NCBI GenBank assembly: GCA_945865315.1
Contig: CAMBDK010000012.1
Coordinates: 1-46,511 of the forward strand
Origin: Chitinophaga pinensis
Lineage (GTDB): Bacteria; Bacteroidota; Bacteroidia; 2-12-FULL-35-15
Direction of reading: 5' to 3'
Length of the DNA stretch: 46,511 bases
Of the stretch, positions 33,304 to 43,252 are shown in pieces. Position 1 is the first letter of the stretch. Every line of letters starts with the position of its first letter. The notes beneath the pieces are model-generated. The model ran no database searches and was not told the origin of the DNA. It saw only the letters and a program-made list of their open reading frames with translations. The translations under genes were made by a program, and so were the position numbers.

Positions 33304-33500
33304 TAAAAACAGGTGATTTCATTTTTTAGCAGAAAACATGCTTGTGAAAACCTGCGTGAGGAATGAACAAACGCCATGCAGCGTTGCAGGTGGGGAGGAA
33401 TTGTTTGTTCTTGATTTTTTGTTTCTTTTGTAGCAAGATAAAAGAAAAACACACAGTTTTTGAACCATTTAATTTGCGGATTTATTTCGAAAACTTCACT
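33300..33500 (+). repeat. Dispersed repeat family A, copy 3 (left-truncated)
   Basis: It begins at ATTAATAAAAACAGG, overlapping the pepP stop codon, and runs to the AAACTTCAC end seen in copy 1. It lacks the ~50 bp that precede this point in copies 1 and 2. It is joined on its right to a copy of repeat family B. Confidence 0.85.
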
Positions 33501-33520
33501 TCGTTGCTTTTGTAGTTTCG

Positions 33521-33660
33521 AAAATCAGGAGTTTACATTGGTAAATGACTGGTTTTTAAAACAAGAATAACGAAGACCCGAGTGAAACGAACTCAGGAAT
33601 ACCTTTAAAAATAATATATTTAGGAGTAAATTGGACATTACAGACAGACGACTCTAATTA
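33521..33660 (+). repeat. Dispersed repeat family B, copy 2
   Basis: This matches 9508-9648 in reverse complement at ~80% identity and carries the hairpin GTTTAC-ATTG-GTAAA. It ends GACTCTAATTA. The rest of the 33304-33782 gap, ~120 bp after it, shows nothing further. Confidence 0.75.
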
Positions 33661-33782
33661 ACAATTACCCTCATTAATGCTTTTTGAATAAGTTTTTTAT
33701 AGGGCCTAGTTTTTTAATCTGCTTCGCTTCATAATATATTTAACTTGTTTGGATATGGATTGTCTCCTTATTTAACATCCCT

Positions 33783-34547
33783 TCATATATTTTCAATTTT
33801 AAGCCCATCAAAAGCGAGCTCAATATTATTTGGCAATTCCCTCTGAACATCTTCATGTAAGCCAAGTTGGTGGCTAATGTGAGTGAAATAGGCTTTGTCC
33901 GGATTTATTTCCTGTACAAGCTCAATTGCTTGCTCCAAAGTATAATGTGAAATATGGGGCTCTCTGCGTAAGGCATTTAAAACAAGTATTTTAGTTCCCT
34001 TTATTTTTTCTTTTTCTTCTTCCGAAATGTAGTTAGCATCTGTAATATAAGTAAAGTCCTTTATTCTAAATCCAAATACAGGTAATTTATAATGGATTAC
34101 TTCTATGGGCAAAAAAGAAACACCCTCTATTTCAGTAAGTTTGTTTTCCAATAAATGTAAATTAATTTCGGGTACCCCAGGATATTTAAAATCACTAAAA
34201 ATATAGGCAAACTCCCTTTTAATAGCTTCCTGAACTCGTTTCGAAGCGAACACCTCCATTTTTTTTTTGTTGATAAAGTTAAACGCCCTTATATCATCAA
34301 AGCCTGCTGTATGATCTTTGTGCTCATGTGTGAAAAGTATGGCATCCAGTTTTTTAATATCTTCCCGTAACATTTGCTGCCGAAAATCCGGTCCGGTGTC
34401 TATCACAAAATTTTTTCCGTTTTCTTCAATAAATATAGATGAACGCAGGCGTTTATCCTTAGCATCCGCAGACTTACAAACTAAACAATCGCAAGAAATA
34501 AGAGGCACTCCTTGCGAGGTGCCAGTGCCTAAAAAAGTGATTTTCAC
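33783..34547 (-). CDS. MBL-fold metallohydrolase (PhnP-like)
   Basis: This 254-residue cytosolic metallo-beta-lactamase-fold hydrolase has the signature TGTSQGVPLISCDCLVC at the N-terminus, which marks the PhnP/RNase Z-like branch with an extra Cys zinc site. The active-site HxHxDH is H74-E-H76-K-D78-H79. Later ligands lie in DTGPDF, YITDANY and THISHQLGLHED. Relatives act as cyclic phosphodiesterases. No phosphonate genes are nearby, so the phn pathway role is unlikely. It stands alone next to a long AT-rich gap. Confidence 0.85.
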   Translation of the reverse strand: MKITFLGTGTSQGVPLISCDCLVCKSADAKDKRLRSSIFIEENGKNFVIDTGPDFRQQMLREDIKKLDAILFTHEHKDHTAGFDDIRAFNFINKKKMEVFASKRVQEAIKREFAYIFSDFKYPGVPEINLHLLENKLTEIEGVSFLPIEVIHYKLPVFGFRIKDFTYITDANYISEEEKEKIKGTKILVLNALRREPHISHYTLEQAIELVQEINPDKAYFTHISHQLGLHEDVQRELPNNIELAFDGLKIENI

Positions 34548-35518
34548 AATATGTTTAAAATTAAAAGTTAAAAAAATTACCTTATCAAAAAACTAACCCG
34601 ATCTTAATTATTCCCAAAGGTTTAATTGCTGCAATTTATGAATTAAAAAGAAATTCTATGGCTGTAAATTTTAAATTGATACAGTATTAGATTATTTATG
34701 CCAATTTATTTTATTCATAATATTTTTAGCATAGCCCCCAAAATTCAACTTTTTTGTTAGTTATTAAGTTTTTTTTTAGTTTTTAGTTTATATTTCCCCC
34801 CTTTCAATTGAATACCTTTCGCTGGTCTTGTTTTTTGTTTTTCATTGTTTTTAATCATTTCAATAAAAATTATTAAAAATTTGAAACCAAATTGGTTTTC
34901 GTGCGTATAAATACTATGTTTGTCGAAAAAATCATCGCATTTGTTTTTTAAAATGAAAATAAAGGGACGCAGATATAATTTTAAAGCTAAACATTTGAAT
35001 GGCTTTTAGAGAAAAAAGTTCTTAGGTTTAGTCTTTTTTAAAAAATATTTATAATTTTCATTTTTTAATTATGGATAAAAACAAATTGATTTATATGCTG
35101 TTTTATCGTTTTTAAAAAGTTTATTAACAATAACTTGCTAATAATTAATATGTTTTAGTCGTTTTTCAATTAAATATTATAGTTTTTTTGTAAAATACTT
35201 TCTATAACACTTTTAAAAAACATTTTCTTAGTTTATTGTTTTACTTGAGAGTGTAAAAGAAAATGCAAATAATAAATCTTATATTTGTAAAATGAAAAAA
35301 GGTTGTTAAGAGTACACTATTCTGAATATTAATTATAAATAATATTTTAGCGACTTTTTGCTTCATTGTTTTATTGACTATTTATTGGAGTGATATAAAA
35401 AAAACAAGGCTATTTAATAGTTTTTAATAGACTAAATACTAAAAAGTTTAACTGTTCTTAATTTATATGTTTTGCTAGCACTCAGTTAATAAAATAAATT
35501 TAACTAAAAACCTATGTT
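34548..35518. other. 971-bp AT-rich intergenic region with an orphan promoter
   Basis: No reading frame here looks like a protein gene. There is one strong promoter (34892-34922) and a hairpin at 34982-35008 (TAAAGC...GGCTTTTA with an inner CATT/AATG). A second exact -7 box, TATATTTG, lies at 35280-35287 but lacks a matching -33. A non-coding RNA or a long leader of the 35519 gene is possible. Confidence 0.45.
34892..34922 (+). promoter_or_regulatory. Orphan promoter, TTG-N20-TATGTTTG
   Basis: TTG at 34892-34894, 20 nt, TATGTTTG at 34915-34922: an exact consensus match. The nearest downstream coding start is ~600 bp away. Confidence 0.6.
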
Positions 35519-35971
35519 ATGGAAATGCAAATTATAAAAAAAATAAAAATTTCCCCTATTAGGAATTTTATTTCTTATTCTCTACTTTTTGCTTTGGTAT
35601 TGCTTTTAAACATAAATGTTTATTGCGATAGCGTAAATGCTGAAACCCCCGCTATTAAAGGCCAAGAAACCAGTGCTAGCGACACAAATTTTTCGCAACA
35701 AACATGGAATGGTTCCGAATGGGTAAATTCTGTTGTAGAAAATGATTCAAAGGCTATTGAAGAAGCTCTAAAAGATGCCGCACGTAAAACTAAGTTGAGT
35801 TATATTTTTATGGCCCTTGGTATTATCATTGTTTTGGGACTTGCTTGGTTTACCCAATCTAAATCATCTAAGTCAGACGATAATAAAGGTGTCAAAAAAG
35901 CACCTCCCGTAAAAACGAGTAGTACCAGCAGCCCAAACAAAAAATATGGGCCTGGTAAGCCTCGAAGATAG
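35519..35971 (+). CDS. Small membrane protein, unknown function
   Basis: This 150-residue protein has an N-terminal signal or TM helix (~17-36) and a second TM helix (~92-112, MALGIIIVLGLAWF). Between them is a polar 55-residue extracytoplasmic loop with a TWNGSEWVNSV motif. After them comes a short basic, Pro/Ser-rich cytoplasmic tail ending PNKKYGPGKPRR. The start may be the first Met (35519) or the one two codons later. No family is recognised. It faces hemL convergently and has a very long upstream region. Confidence 0.6.
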   Translation: MEMQIIKKIKISPIRNFISYSLLFALVLLLNINVYCDSVNAETPAIKGQETSASDTNFSQQTWNGSEWVNSVVENDSKAIEEALKDAARKTKLSYIFMALGIIIVLGLAWFTQSKSSKSDDNKGVKKAPPVKTSSTSSPNKKYGPGKPRR

Positions 35972-36083
35972 TTAATAACAATAATTACAGATCTCAAATA
36001 GCTTTAATTTTGTAAAAACTTTACAACAATTTTTTTAAATAAAAGTTATTTAATTTTAAAGCCCTTCTATGTTTTTTAATCCA

Positions 36084-37376
36084 TTATTGAAAAACAATGT
36101 CTAAACACTCCATAATTACTCTTTTTGCACCATTTAATGTTTCTAAGCTATGTGCTTCAGAAATAAAGCCTACTTCGTAGCCCGATGGTCCTAAATAAAC
36201 ACCCCTTTCCAGCAACTCTTTGTGTAAAACTTTAAAATTATTCATGCTTTCCGATATTATTTCTTCTGAAGTTTCAATGCTTAATGCATCTGTGAAGGCA
36301 AACCAAAAAATAGAACCAATAGAAAAAACTCTAAAACAATAACGATTAAGTTTTGCATAATCATTCAGCGAATTTACAAAAGATGAAGTTTTAGCTTCTA
36401 ATTCGGTGTAAAAATTTGGTTTTAAACATTCTGTAAGCTGCGCAATGCCAGCGGAAATAGCCAAAGGATTACCGCTTAATGTGCCGGCTTGGTAAACGCT
36501 CCCTTCTGGCGAAATATGGTTCATAAGTTCAGAACTAGCACCATACATACCTACAGGCAGCCCCCCTCCTATTATTTTTCCATAGGTGATAATATCCGGA
36601 TGAACGTTATAATAGCCAGCAGCACCATTAAATCCAATTCGAAAACCGCTTATTACTTCATCAAATATCAATAAGGCTTTGTTTTCGGTGCATATATCTC
36701 GAAGAAATTGCAAATACTCCTTTCTTTGTAACAACAATCCATTGTTTGCTGGTATAGGTTCAATTATAATACAGGCTATTTGATCTTTAAAATCAATAAA
36801 AGCTTGTTTAACAGCTTTTTCATTATTTAATGAAACAACTATTGTTTCGTTAACAAAACTTAATGGTACCCCTGCCGATGAAGAATTTCCAAATGTAACC
36901 AAGCCCGAGCCGGCCTTTACTAATAAGGAATCGCTGTGTCCGTGATAACAACCTTCAAATTTTAAAATTTTATCCCGTTTTGTATATCCTCTTGCCAATC
37001 GTATAGCGCTCATAACCGCTTCGGTACCGGAACTTACAAATCGCATTTTTTGTATGTATTTGTTGTTTTTCAGAATTAATGAAGCAAGTTCATTTTCTAG
37101 GGCTGTGGGCGCGCCAAAAGTACAGCCCTTTTCTGCTGCTTTTTTTATCGCATCAATAACCCGATCATTTGCATGGCCCAATATTAAAGGGCCCCAAGAG
37201 CAACAGAAATCTACAAATTCGTTTCCGTCGGCATCCCAAATTTGAGAACCTTTCCCCCTTTCAATAAATAAAGGGCTCCCCCCAACCGACCTAAATGCGC
37301 GTACAGGAGAATTTACTCCTCCGGGAAAATATGTTCTTGCTTTTTCATATAGCACTTCTGATTTTTCTCTTTTCAT
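36084..37376 (-). CDS. hemL: Glutamate-1-semialdehyde 2,1-aminomutase
   Basis: HemL moves the amino group of glutamate-1-semialdehyde to give 5-aminolevulinate, the second step of the C5 haem pathway. The protein has 430 residues, the normal size. It opens with ARTYFPGGVNSPVRAFRSVGG as in the family. It has SSGTEAVMSAIRLARG for cofactor phosphate binding, IFDEVISGFRIG with the PLP-ring Asp, and K267 in ITYGKIIGGGLPVG as the Schiff-base lysine. It is a single-gene unit. No other hem gene is in the window. Confidence 0.95.
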   Translation of the reverse strand: MKREKSEVLYEKARTYFPGGVNSPVRAFRSVGGSPLFIERGKGSQIWDADGNEFVDFCCSWGPLILGHANDRVIDAIKKAAEKGCTFGAPTALENELASLILKNNKYIQKMRFVSSGTEAVMSAIRLARGYTKRDKILKFEGCYHGHSDSLLVKAGSGLVTFGNSSSAGVPLSFVNETIVVSLNNEKAVKQAFIDFKDQIACIIIEPIPANNGLLLQRKEYLQFLRDICTENKALLIFDEVISGFRIGFNGAAGYYNVHPDIITYGKIIGGGLPVGMYGASSELMNHISPEGSVYQAGTLSGNPLAISAGIAQLTECLKPNFYTELEAKTSSFVNSLNDYAKLNRYCFRVFSIGSIFWFAFTDALSIETSEEIISESMNNFKVLHKELLERGVYLGPSGYEVGFISEAHSLETLNGAKRVIMECLDIVFQ

Positions 37377-37469
37377 TTATAGGGGTTTGTATAAAATTAA
37401 AATTAATTTATTAAATAGAAAAGGCAGCTTTCCCTTTCGTTATTTTTATATTTCGGATTTATTCGATTG

Positions 37470-37477
37470 CAAATATA
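37470..37477 (-). promoter_or_regulatory. Possible -7 element of hemL
   Basis: The minus strand reads TATATTTG, an exact -7 consensus, ~95 bp upstream of the hemL start codon. No TTG at the right spacing was found. Confidence 0.35.
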
Positions 37478-37669
37478 TATCTTTGGATTTAAATTATGCT
37501 AGCTAGTTTTCAGCGTTTTAATTATTGAAATGCCAGGCTATTTGATTGTATAAAATTAATTAACTTTTTGTATTTTCTTTAGGTTTTAATTTTATATGCC
37601 GAAAAAAATTATTAATCAACGAACTTTTGAAAATTAATTTTAAAAAATATTCAAGAAAAACACATAGAT

Positions 37670-39007
37670 ATGGCTTACCAAAACACACTTGAATACGCAT
37701 CAAATAAAGACGCTACAGACCCCCTTATAAGTTGGAGAGATAAGTTTTATTTCCCAATGATGAACAATAAAAAAGTAATATATTTTACTGGAAATTCATT
37801 GGGATTACAGCCAAAAACAACCCAGAATTATATAATAAACGAATTAGAAGATTGGGCAACTTTTGGGGTGGAGGGACACTTACATGCCCGAAAGCCCTGG
37901 ATTTCTTACCATGAGCAATTTGCAGCACCCGTTTCTAAAATTGTTGGTGCAAATCCTAATGAAATAGTTATAATGAATCAACTTACAGTTAACTTAAATT
38001 TGTTGCTGGTAAGTTTTTATAGGCCTACTAAAAATCGATATAAAATTTTATGTGAAGCAAAAGCTTTCCCTTCCGATCAATATGCAATAGCGTCTCAAGT
38101 TAAATTTCATGGCTTTAATCCTGAAGACGCAATAATTGAAGTAGCTCCTCGCGATGGAGAGCATTGTATTCATAACGAGGATATAATTGAAGCGATAGAA
38201 AAAAATAAAAATTCTATTGCTCTTATTATGATTGGCGGTGTAAATTATTATACCGGACAAGTTTTTAATATGAAAGCGATTACCGAGGCGGGACAAAAGG
38301 CTGGCGCTGTCGTTGGGTTTGATCTTGCACACGCTGCGGGTAATGTGAAGTTGCAATTGCATGATTGGAATGTTGACTTCGCATGTTGGTGTACCTATAA
38401 ATATTTAAATTCAGGACCAGGCAGTGTTGGAGGGGTGTTTATTCACGAAAAAAATTTAAACAACCCAGATATTCCGCGTTTCGCTGGATGGTGGGGCCAC
38501 AATAAAGCTACGCGTTTTAAAATGGAAAAAGAGTTTATGCCATTGGAAACTGCCGAAGCTTGGCAAATGAGTAACGCTCCAGTACTATCTATGGCTGCAC
38601 ACAGGGCATCCATTGATATTTTTGAAGAGGTCGGTATGGATGCTTTAGTTTTGAAGGCAGAAAAACTAACAGGCTATTTAGAATTTATTATTGATGATAT
38701 CAATAAGGTGCTTTTAAGGGATAAAAGTAGCCGTGAAACAGATACCTTTAAAAAAGAAACAAAAGATGGACTATTGGAAATTATAACACCGCGTGATAAA
38801 AATCAACGTGCTTGTCAAATTTCAATACTTGCACACGGAAGAGGGAAAGAATTATTTGATAAGCTAACCAGCGAGGGAGTAATTGCCGATTGGAGGGAGC
38901 CTAATGTAATTCGTTGCGCACCGGTGCCTCTTTATAATTCTTTTGAGGATGTTTATAGATTTGGGATAATTTTAAAAAGTATACTACTGCCAAATGATGG
39001 TGTTTAG
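37670..39007 (+). CDS. kynU: Kynureninase
   Basis: KynU is a PLP enzyme that splits kynurenine or 3-hydroxykynurenine into (hydroxy)anthranilate and alanine, a step of tryptophan breakdown and of aerobic NAD synthesis. It has 445 residues, slightly longer than many bacterial forms. YFTGNSLGLQP and GVEGHLHARKPWISYHE are family signatures. GFDLAHAAGNV holds the PLP-contacting Asp, and K244 in WCTYKYLNSGPGS is the cofactor lysine. ARKP and GWWGHN complete the substrate pocket. It is followed at 52 bp by ybeY on the same strand. No other kynurenine-pathway gene is in the window. Confidence 0.95.
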   Translation: MAYQNTLEYASNKDATDPLISWRDKFYFPMMNNKKVIYFTGNSLGLQPKTTQNYIINELEDWATFGVEGHLHARKPWISYHEQFAAPVSKIVGANPNEIVIMNQLTVNLNLLLVSFYRPTKNRYKILCEAKAFPSDQYAIASQVKFHGFNPEDAIIEVAPRDGEHCIHNEDIIEAIEKNKNSIALIMIGGVNYYTGQVFNMKAITEAGQKAGAVVGFDLAHAAGNVKLQLHDWNVDFACWCTYKYLNSGPGSVGGVFIHEKNLNNPDIPRFAGWWGHNKATRFKMEKEFMPLETAEAWQMSNAPVLSMAAHRASIDIFEEVGMDALVLKAEKLTGYLEFIIDDINKVLLRDKSSRETDTFKKETKDGLLEIITPRDKNQRACQISILAHGRGKELFDKLTSEGVIADWREPNVIRCAPVPLYNSFEDVYRFGIILKSILLPNDGV

Positions 39008-39058
39008 GGGCAAGCCCCCAGCTCCTTAATTTTATTAAGCAATTAATCTTTTTAACCT

Positions 39059-39499
39059 ATGATAAACTTCATTACTGAAAAAACAAAATTCAACATAAAA
39101 AATAAAAGACTGTTGAAAATATGGATCAGTAATATAATTGGAAAAAAAAACAGAAAAATTGCTGAGGTTACAATTGTTTTTTGTGACGATAATTATTTGT
39201 TATCCTTGAATAAGCAATATTTAAATCACGATACTTATACCGATATTATTACTTTTGATTATTATAAAGGAGATAAAGAAAGACCAGTTTGCGGAGATGT
39301 TTTTATTAGCATTGAGCGCGTTAAAGAAAACGCCTCAAAATATTCCAAAACTTTTGAAAATGAACTGCATCGAGTAATTATCCATGGAATATTACACCTG
39401 TTAGGCTATACCGACAAATCTATTGCCTCAAAAAAAGAAATGACAAAGCAAGAAAACGCTTGCCTTAGAATCTTGGAAAAAAATTTTAAACCGCTATAG
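39059..39499 (+). CDS. ybeY: Endoribonuclease YbeY
   Basis: This 146-residue single-domain zinc endoribonuclease takes part in 16S rRNA 3'-end maturation and ribosome quality control. The family block YTDIITFDYY is present, followed by GDVFISIERVKENA and the zinc site HGILHLLGYTDK. H109 and H113 are in place, but the third ligand, His in the canonical HGxLHLxGYDH, is D119 here. I believe this variant is common in Bacteroidetes, where Asp could still bind the metal. Probably co-transcribed with kynU. Confidence 0.9.
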   Translation: MINFITEKTKFNIKNKRLLKIWISNIIGKKNRKIAEVTIVFCDDNYLLSLNKQYLNHDTYTDIITFDYYKGDKERPVCGDVFISIERVKENASKYSKTFENELHRVIIHGILHLLGYTDKSIASKKEMTKQENACLRILEKNFKPL

Positions 39500-39768
39500 A
39501 AAATACAGGAAATTTTACAAGGATAAATTAATTATATATAGTTTTTTTACTGAAGGAGGATTTTTTTATTTACTAGAAAAATAACTAAAAACACTTTAAA
39601 ATAGCTATCAATAAAGGGTTTTTGTTTTTTTAAGGAAATCTGAGAGGGCTCTTCTAAACGACAAATAAAAAATTTAGTGGCCAACACAAATGTTTAATAA
39701 CAGCCAACTTAGCGTGGAGGGATTCAAATAATAAATTTGCTAAAAGCAAAAAACATAAATTTTGCTAG

Positions 39769-39798
39769 TTAAATGCTTCGAAAAAGATAGTACTTTTG
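39769..39798 (+). promoter_or_regulatory. Candidate promoter of the PKD protein gene
   Basis: TTA at 39769-39771 (one off TTG), 19 nt, then TACTTTTG at 39791-39798, an exact -7 match. The start codon is 97 bp downstream. Otherwise the 39500-39895 gap is AT-rich and without recognisable features. Confidence 0.5.
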
Positions 39799-39895
39799 AA
39801 TTATTAAAATAAATGGCTACCCTAATAAGGAGTGCATGTTTAACTTTAATTTATTATCTCTCTGATTGTCCGAAGAAGGCTAAAAAAAAATTAAA

Positions 39896-42800
39896 ATGCA
39901 GAATAAGAGTAAGGTGATCTTATTTATTTTTTTTCTTGGGTATGGGATCGAAGCTTTCTATGCTCAGGGGCAAGGTAATATTTGGTATTTTGGCGATCAT
40001 GCAGGATTGGATTTTAATACGAATCCTCCAACTCCATTACTAGATGGGCAGGTAAATACCAGTGAGGGTTGCGCCAGTATTGCTGATCCTTTTGGGAACT
40101 TGCTGTTTTATACTGATGGAATTAAAGTATGGGATCGCTTACATAACCAAATGCCTAACGGATTTGGATTGCTTGGCGACCCTTCTTCTGCCCAGTCAGG
40201 CGTGATTATTCCTATGCCCGGCAATGATTCTATTTATTACCTGTTTACCACACCGGACTACTTAAGCTCTTCTATTGGATTCAGGTATACTCTTGTTAAT
40301 ATGAACTTGAATGGTGGCCTGGGAGACATAGCCCCGGCCAATAAAAACATTTTGCTCTTTAGCCCCTCTTCTGAAAAATTAGCAGCCAGTTTTCATTGCA
40401 ACAAAAAAGACATATGGGTAGTGGGAAGAAGCAATCAGAATTTTTACAGTTATTTGATTACGGCCACAGGTATTTCAGCAACACCTACCATTACTTCCGG
40501 TATTACCAGTTCTTCTTACCCTTATCCCTACGGCATGAAAAGTTCGCCAAATGGAAAAAAAATTGCAGCCAATTATTTTACAGCAAATCTTACGGAACTA
40601 TATGATTTTGACATAATCACCGGCCTGTTGTCCAATCCGGTTATATTATCTCATGCAAGTTATGATTATGGATCGGAGTTTTCACCCGATGGCACTAAGT
40701 TATATATTTCGCTGATTTCAACAAAAGAAATTTATCAATATGATCTTACAGCAACTAATATAAATGCCAGCGCAATATTGGTTGGAACTGTTGGTGGTTC
40801 AAATGCCGGTATGCCTCAATTAGGTTCCGATGGAAAAGTTTATGTTGCAGAATATAATTCTGGTGCCGTGGCTATAATTAATAACCCTAATGCATTGGGG
40901 CTAGCCTGCAATTTGCAACCTGGGGCATTAAACCTGGGAGGAGGAATCTCTAAATTTGGATTTCCTACGATGATTAGCAGTTTTTTTTCTCCGCCGGTTA
41001 AAATAATTGCATTGGATACAACATGTTTTTCTTCCCTATTAAATTTTAGTTTAATTAATGTATCGGATGAAGATTCTGTACATTGGACTTTTGACGACCC
41101 CTCAACAGGTGTTTTCAATAACGATACTGGTTTGTCTGTCAACCACATGTATAGCGCTTCGGGAAACTTTAATGTACAAGCCATCGTTTATTATCCTTGC
41201 CATGCAGATACCATGCACGATAATATTTACATAGCGCCTTTACCAGCAGCTATTTTTAGCTCTGCGAATTCCTGCGAACCGGCCCCCGTTATTTTTTATG
41301 ACACATCTTATATTTCATCTGGAAGTTTAACATGGAGTTGGGATTTTGGGGATGGCTCCACTAACTCTAATATTCCAAGTCCTTCACACAACTATAATGC
41401 TGTAGGAAATTATCCCGTTACACTTATCGTTACAAGCGAAGCAGGCTGTAAAGATACTATGAGCCAAATCGCAAATGTAAACCCTCTGCCTGTTGCTAAT
41501 CTGAACGGGAACAATGCTTGTTTAAATAAGCTCACCACATTTTCGGATCTATCCATAGCAAATAATACACTCATTGCTTGGAATTGGAATTTTGGTGATG
41601 GAGATTCCTCCGCCTTACAAAATACTAGCCATACATATGCAAACTTCGGTTCTTATTCGGTTAGCTTAACCATAATAAATAATTTTGGCTGCAAGGATAC
41701 AAATACAACTACAGTAATAGTTCATCCTTTACCTTCATCAAATTTCAGTTCTATCCCTGAATGTTTTCATGACAGCACCTGTTTTTCTGATTTATCATCT
41801 ATCCCCTCCGGTAATATTACAGGCTGGAGTTGGAACTTTTCCGATGCCCCTTCAGGGATTAATAATAACTCACCTCTTCAGAATCCCTGTCATGTATTTA
41901 GCAGTTTTGGGTTATATAACGCCATACTTACTGTGACTTCAGACAGTTCTTGCCAAAGCGCTGTTCAGCTTCCTGTTATTGTTTATCAGCTTCCTTTGGC
42001 AGGATTTACAAGCAGTAATTCTTGTTTTAATATTCCTTCTGTATTTACAGACGCTTCAACCCTCATTGGCGGAATAGATACAATTATTAACTGGAATTGG
42101 AATTTCGCTGATGGTTCTATTACTTCTAATGTTGAAAGTCCTTCACACAATTATATCGCTCCGGGGAATTATCCTGTTGTACTTATTGTTACAACTAATA
42201 ACGGCTGCAAGGATACTGTCAATCATACTGTAATTATTTATAGCAATCCTGTTGTAGATTTTAATTACCCCGATAGCGGTTGTGCTCCCGTATGCACACA
42301 ATTTGTTGATCTCTCGCAAACTTTAAGTGGAAACATTACTAACTGGGATTGGGGTTTTTCTGGCGGAAACCCTTCTCAATCGACTTCTTCAAACCCTTTT
42401 GTTTGTTGGGATAATCCAGGGATTTACGATGTTCATTTAATTGTAACGACAAATTATTCCTGTAAAGACACTTTGGTCATGTCCAACTATATTAACGTAT
42501 TCTCTTTACCTGACGCGGATTTCTGTGTTACCACTTCTCAAAATAGCATCAACACACCTTATGTCTCTTTTTGTGATTTATGGTCTCCTGATGTAGTGAG
42601 CTGGGTGTGGGATTTTGGCGACAATTCGTCTTTCGATACTATAAGCAGAAGCCCTTCTCATGATTATTCTGCTAAAGTTTCAAATAATGAATTCTATTCC
42701 AACAATGTGTGTTTATATGTTCAGAATAATCATGGCTGTATAGATTCTATATGTAAAATAGTTGAGTTTTTTCCCGAGTTTTCTTTCTTTATGCCTAATG

Positions 42801-43111
42801 CCTTGACGCCAAATGATGATAATAATAACGATCTTTTTTTTGGAAAAGGTATAGGAGTTAAAGAATACAATATCTCCTTATTCGATCGTTTTGGGAATCT
42901 TGTTTGGTCGTGTAGTTGCCAAGGCAAGAATACAGATTGGGACAATATGGGACAAGACGGGATGCCTTCAGCCTGCAAGTGGGACGGGAGTCTTCAGCGT
43001 AATAAAAACACTGAAACAGTTCAGAGAGATGTTTATGTATGGAAGGTTAAGCTTACTGATATTTTTGATAAAATACATAATTATATTGGAAACGTGACGG
43101 TGGTTAAATAA
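39896..43111 (+). CDS. Large PKD-repeat surface protein with T9SS type B tail
   Basis: This 1071-residue exported protein has a signal peptide at 1-24 (ending FYAQG). Residues ~25-365 form a beta-propeller-like region opening NIWYFGDHAGLDFN, with FYTDGIKVWDR and FSPDGTKLYIS. About seven PKD-type Ig domains follow at ~370-965, each around 85 residues, most with a W-x-W-D/N-F-G/A-D-G core (WSWDFGDGS, WNWNFGDGDSS, WNWNFADGS). Cysteines recur at fixed positions in each repeat. The last ~100 residues (FFMPNALTPNDDNNNDLF, LFDRFGNLVW, YVWKVKLTD) are the gliding-motility type C-terminal signal (CHU_C), the T9SS type B tail. Probably cell-surface bound, perhaps an adhesin. Confidence 0.9.
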   Translation: MQNKSKVILFIFFLGYGIEAFYAQGQGNIWYFGDHAGLDFNTNPPTPLLDGQVNTSEGCASIADPFGNLLFYTDGIKVWDRLHNQMPNGFGLLGDPSSAQSGVIIPMPGNDSIYYLFTTPDYLSSSIGFRYTLVNMNLNGGLGDIAPANKNILLFSPSSEKLAASFHCNKKDIWVVGRSNQNFYSYLITATGISATPTITSGITSSSYPYPYGMKSSPNGKKIAANYFTANLTELYDFDIITGLLSNPVILSHASYDYGSEFSPDGTKLYISLISTKEIYQYDLTATNINASAILVGTVGGSNAGMPQLGSDGKVYVAEYNSGAVAIINNPNALGLACNLQPGALNLGGGISKFGFPTMISSFFSPPVKIIALDTTCFSSLLNFSLINVSDEDSVHWTFDDPSTGVFNNDTGLSVNHMYSASGNFNVQAIVYYPCHADTMHDNIYIAPLPAAIFSSANSCEPAPVIFYDTSYISSGSLTWSWDFGDGSTNSNIPSPSHNYNAVGNYPVTLIVTSEAGCKDTMSQIANVNPLPVANLNGNNACLNKLTTFSDLSIANNTLIAWNWNFGDGDSSALQNTSHTYANFGSYSVSLTIINNFGCKDTNTTTVIVHPLPSSNFSSIPECFHDSTCFSDLSSIPSGNITGWSWNFSDAPSGINNNSPLQNPCHVFSSFGLYNAILTVTSDSSCQSAVQLPVIVYQLPLAGFTSSNSCFNIPSVFTDASTLIGGIDTIINWNWNFADGSITSNVESPSHNYIAPGNYPVVLIVTTNNGCKDTVNHTVIIYSNPVVDFNYPDSGCAPVCTQFVDLSQTLSGNITNWDWGFSGGNPSQSTSSNPFVCWDNPGIYDVHLIVTTNYSCKDTLVMSNYINVFSLPDADFCVTTSQNSINTPYVSFCDLWSPDVVSWVWDFGDNSSFDTISRSPSHDYSAKVSNNEFYSNNVCLYVQNNHGCIDSICKIVEFFPEFSFFMPNALTPNDDNNNDLFFGKGIGVKEYNISLFDRFGNLVWSCSCQGKNTDWDNMGQDGMPSACKWDGSLQRNKNTETVQRDVYVWKVKLTDIFDKIHNYIGNVTVVK

Positions 43112-43252
43112 AAAAAAATTGTTGCTACCTTTAACCGACTTATGCTATTGGCCTAGTTTTGCAACTGATGTTTACTGAGTTATTACTATAAAACAGATTT
43201 AGATAAATCATATCTATTTAAAGGGTAAATTTATTTTTGAAAATATTAATTT

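Noticed and set aside
39007-39025. GGGG-CAAG-CCCC hairpin between kynU and ybeY
   Set aside because: No T-run follows and ybeY starts 40 bp later on the same strand. A terminator is not convincing.
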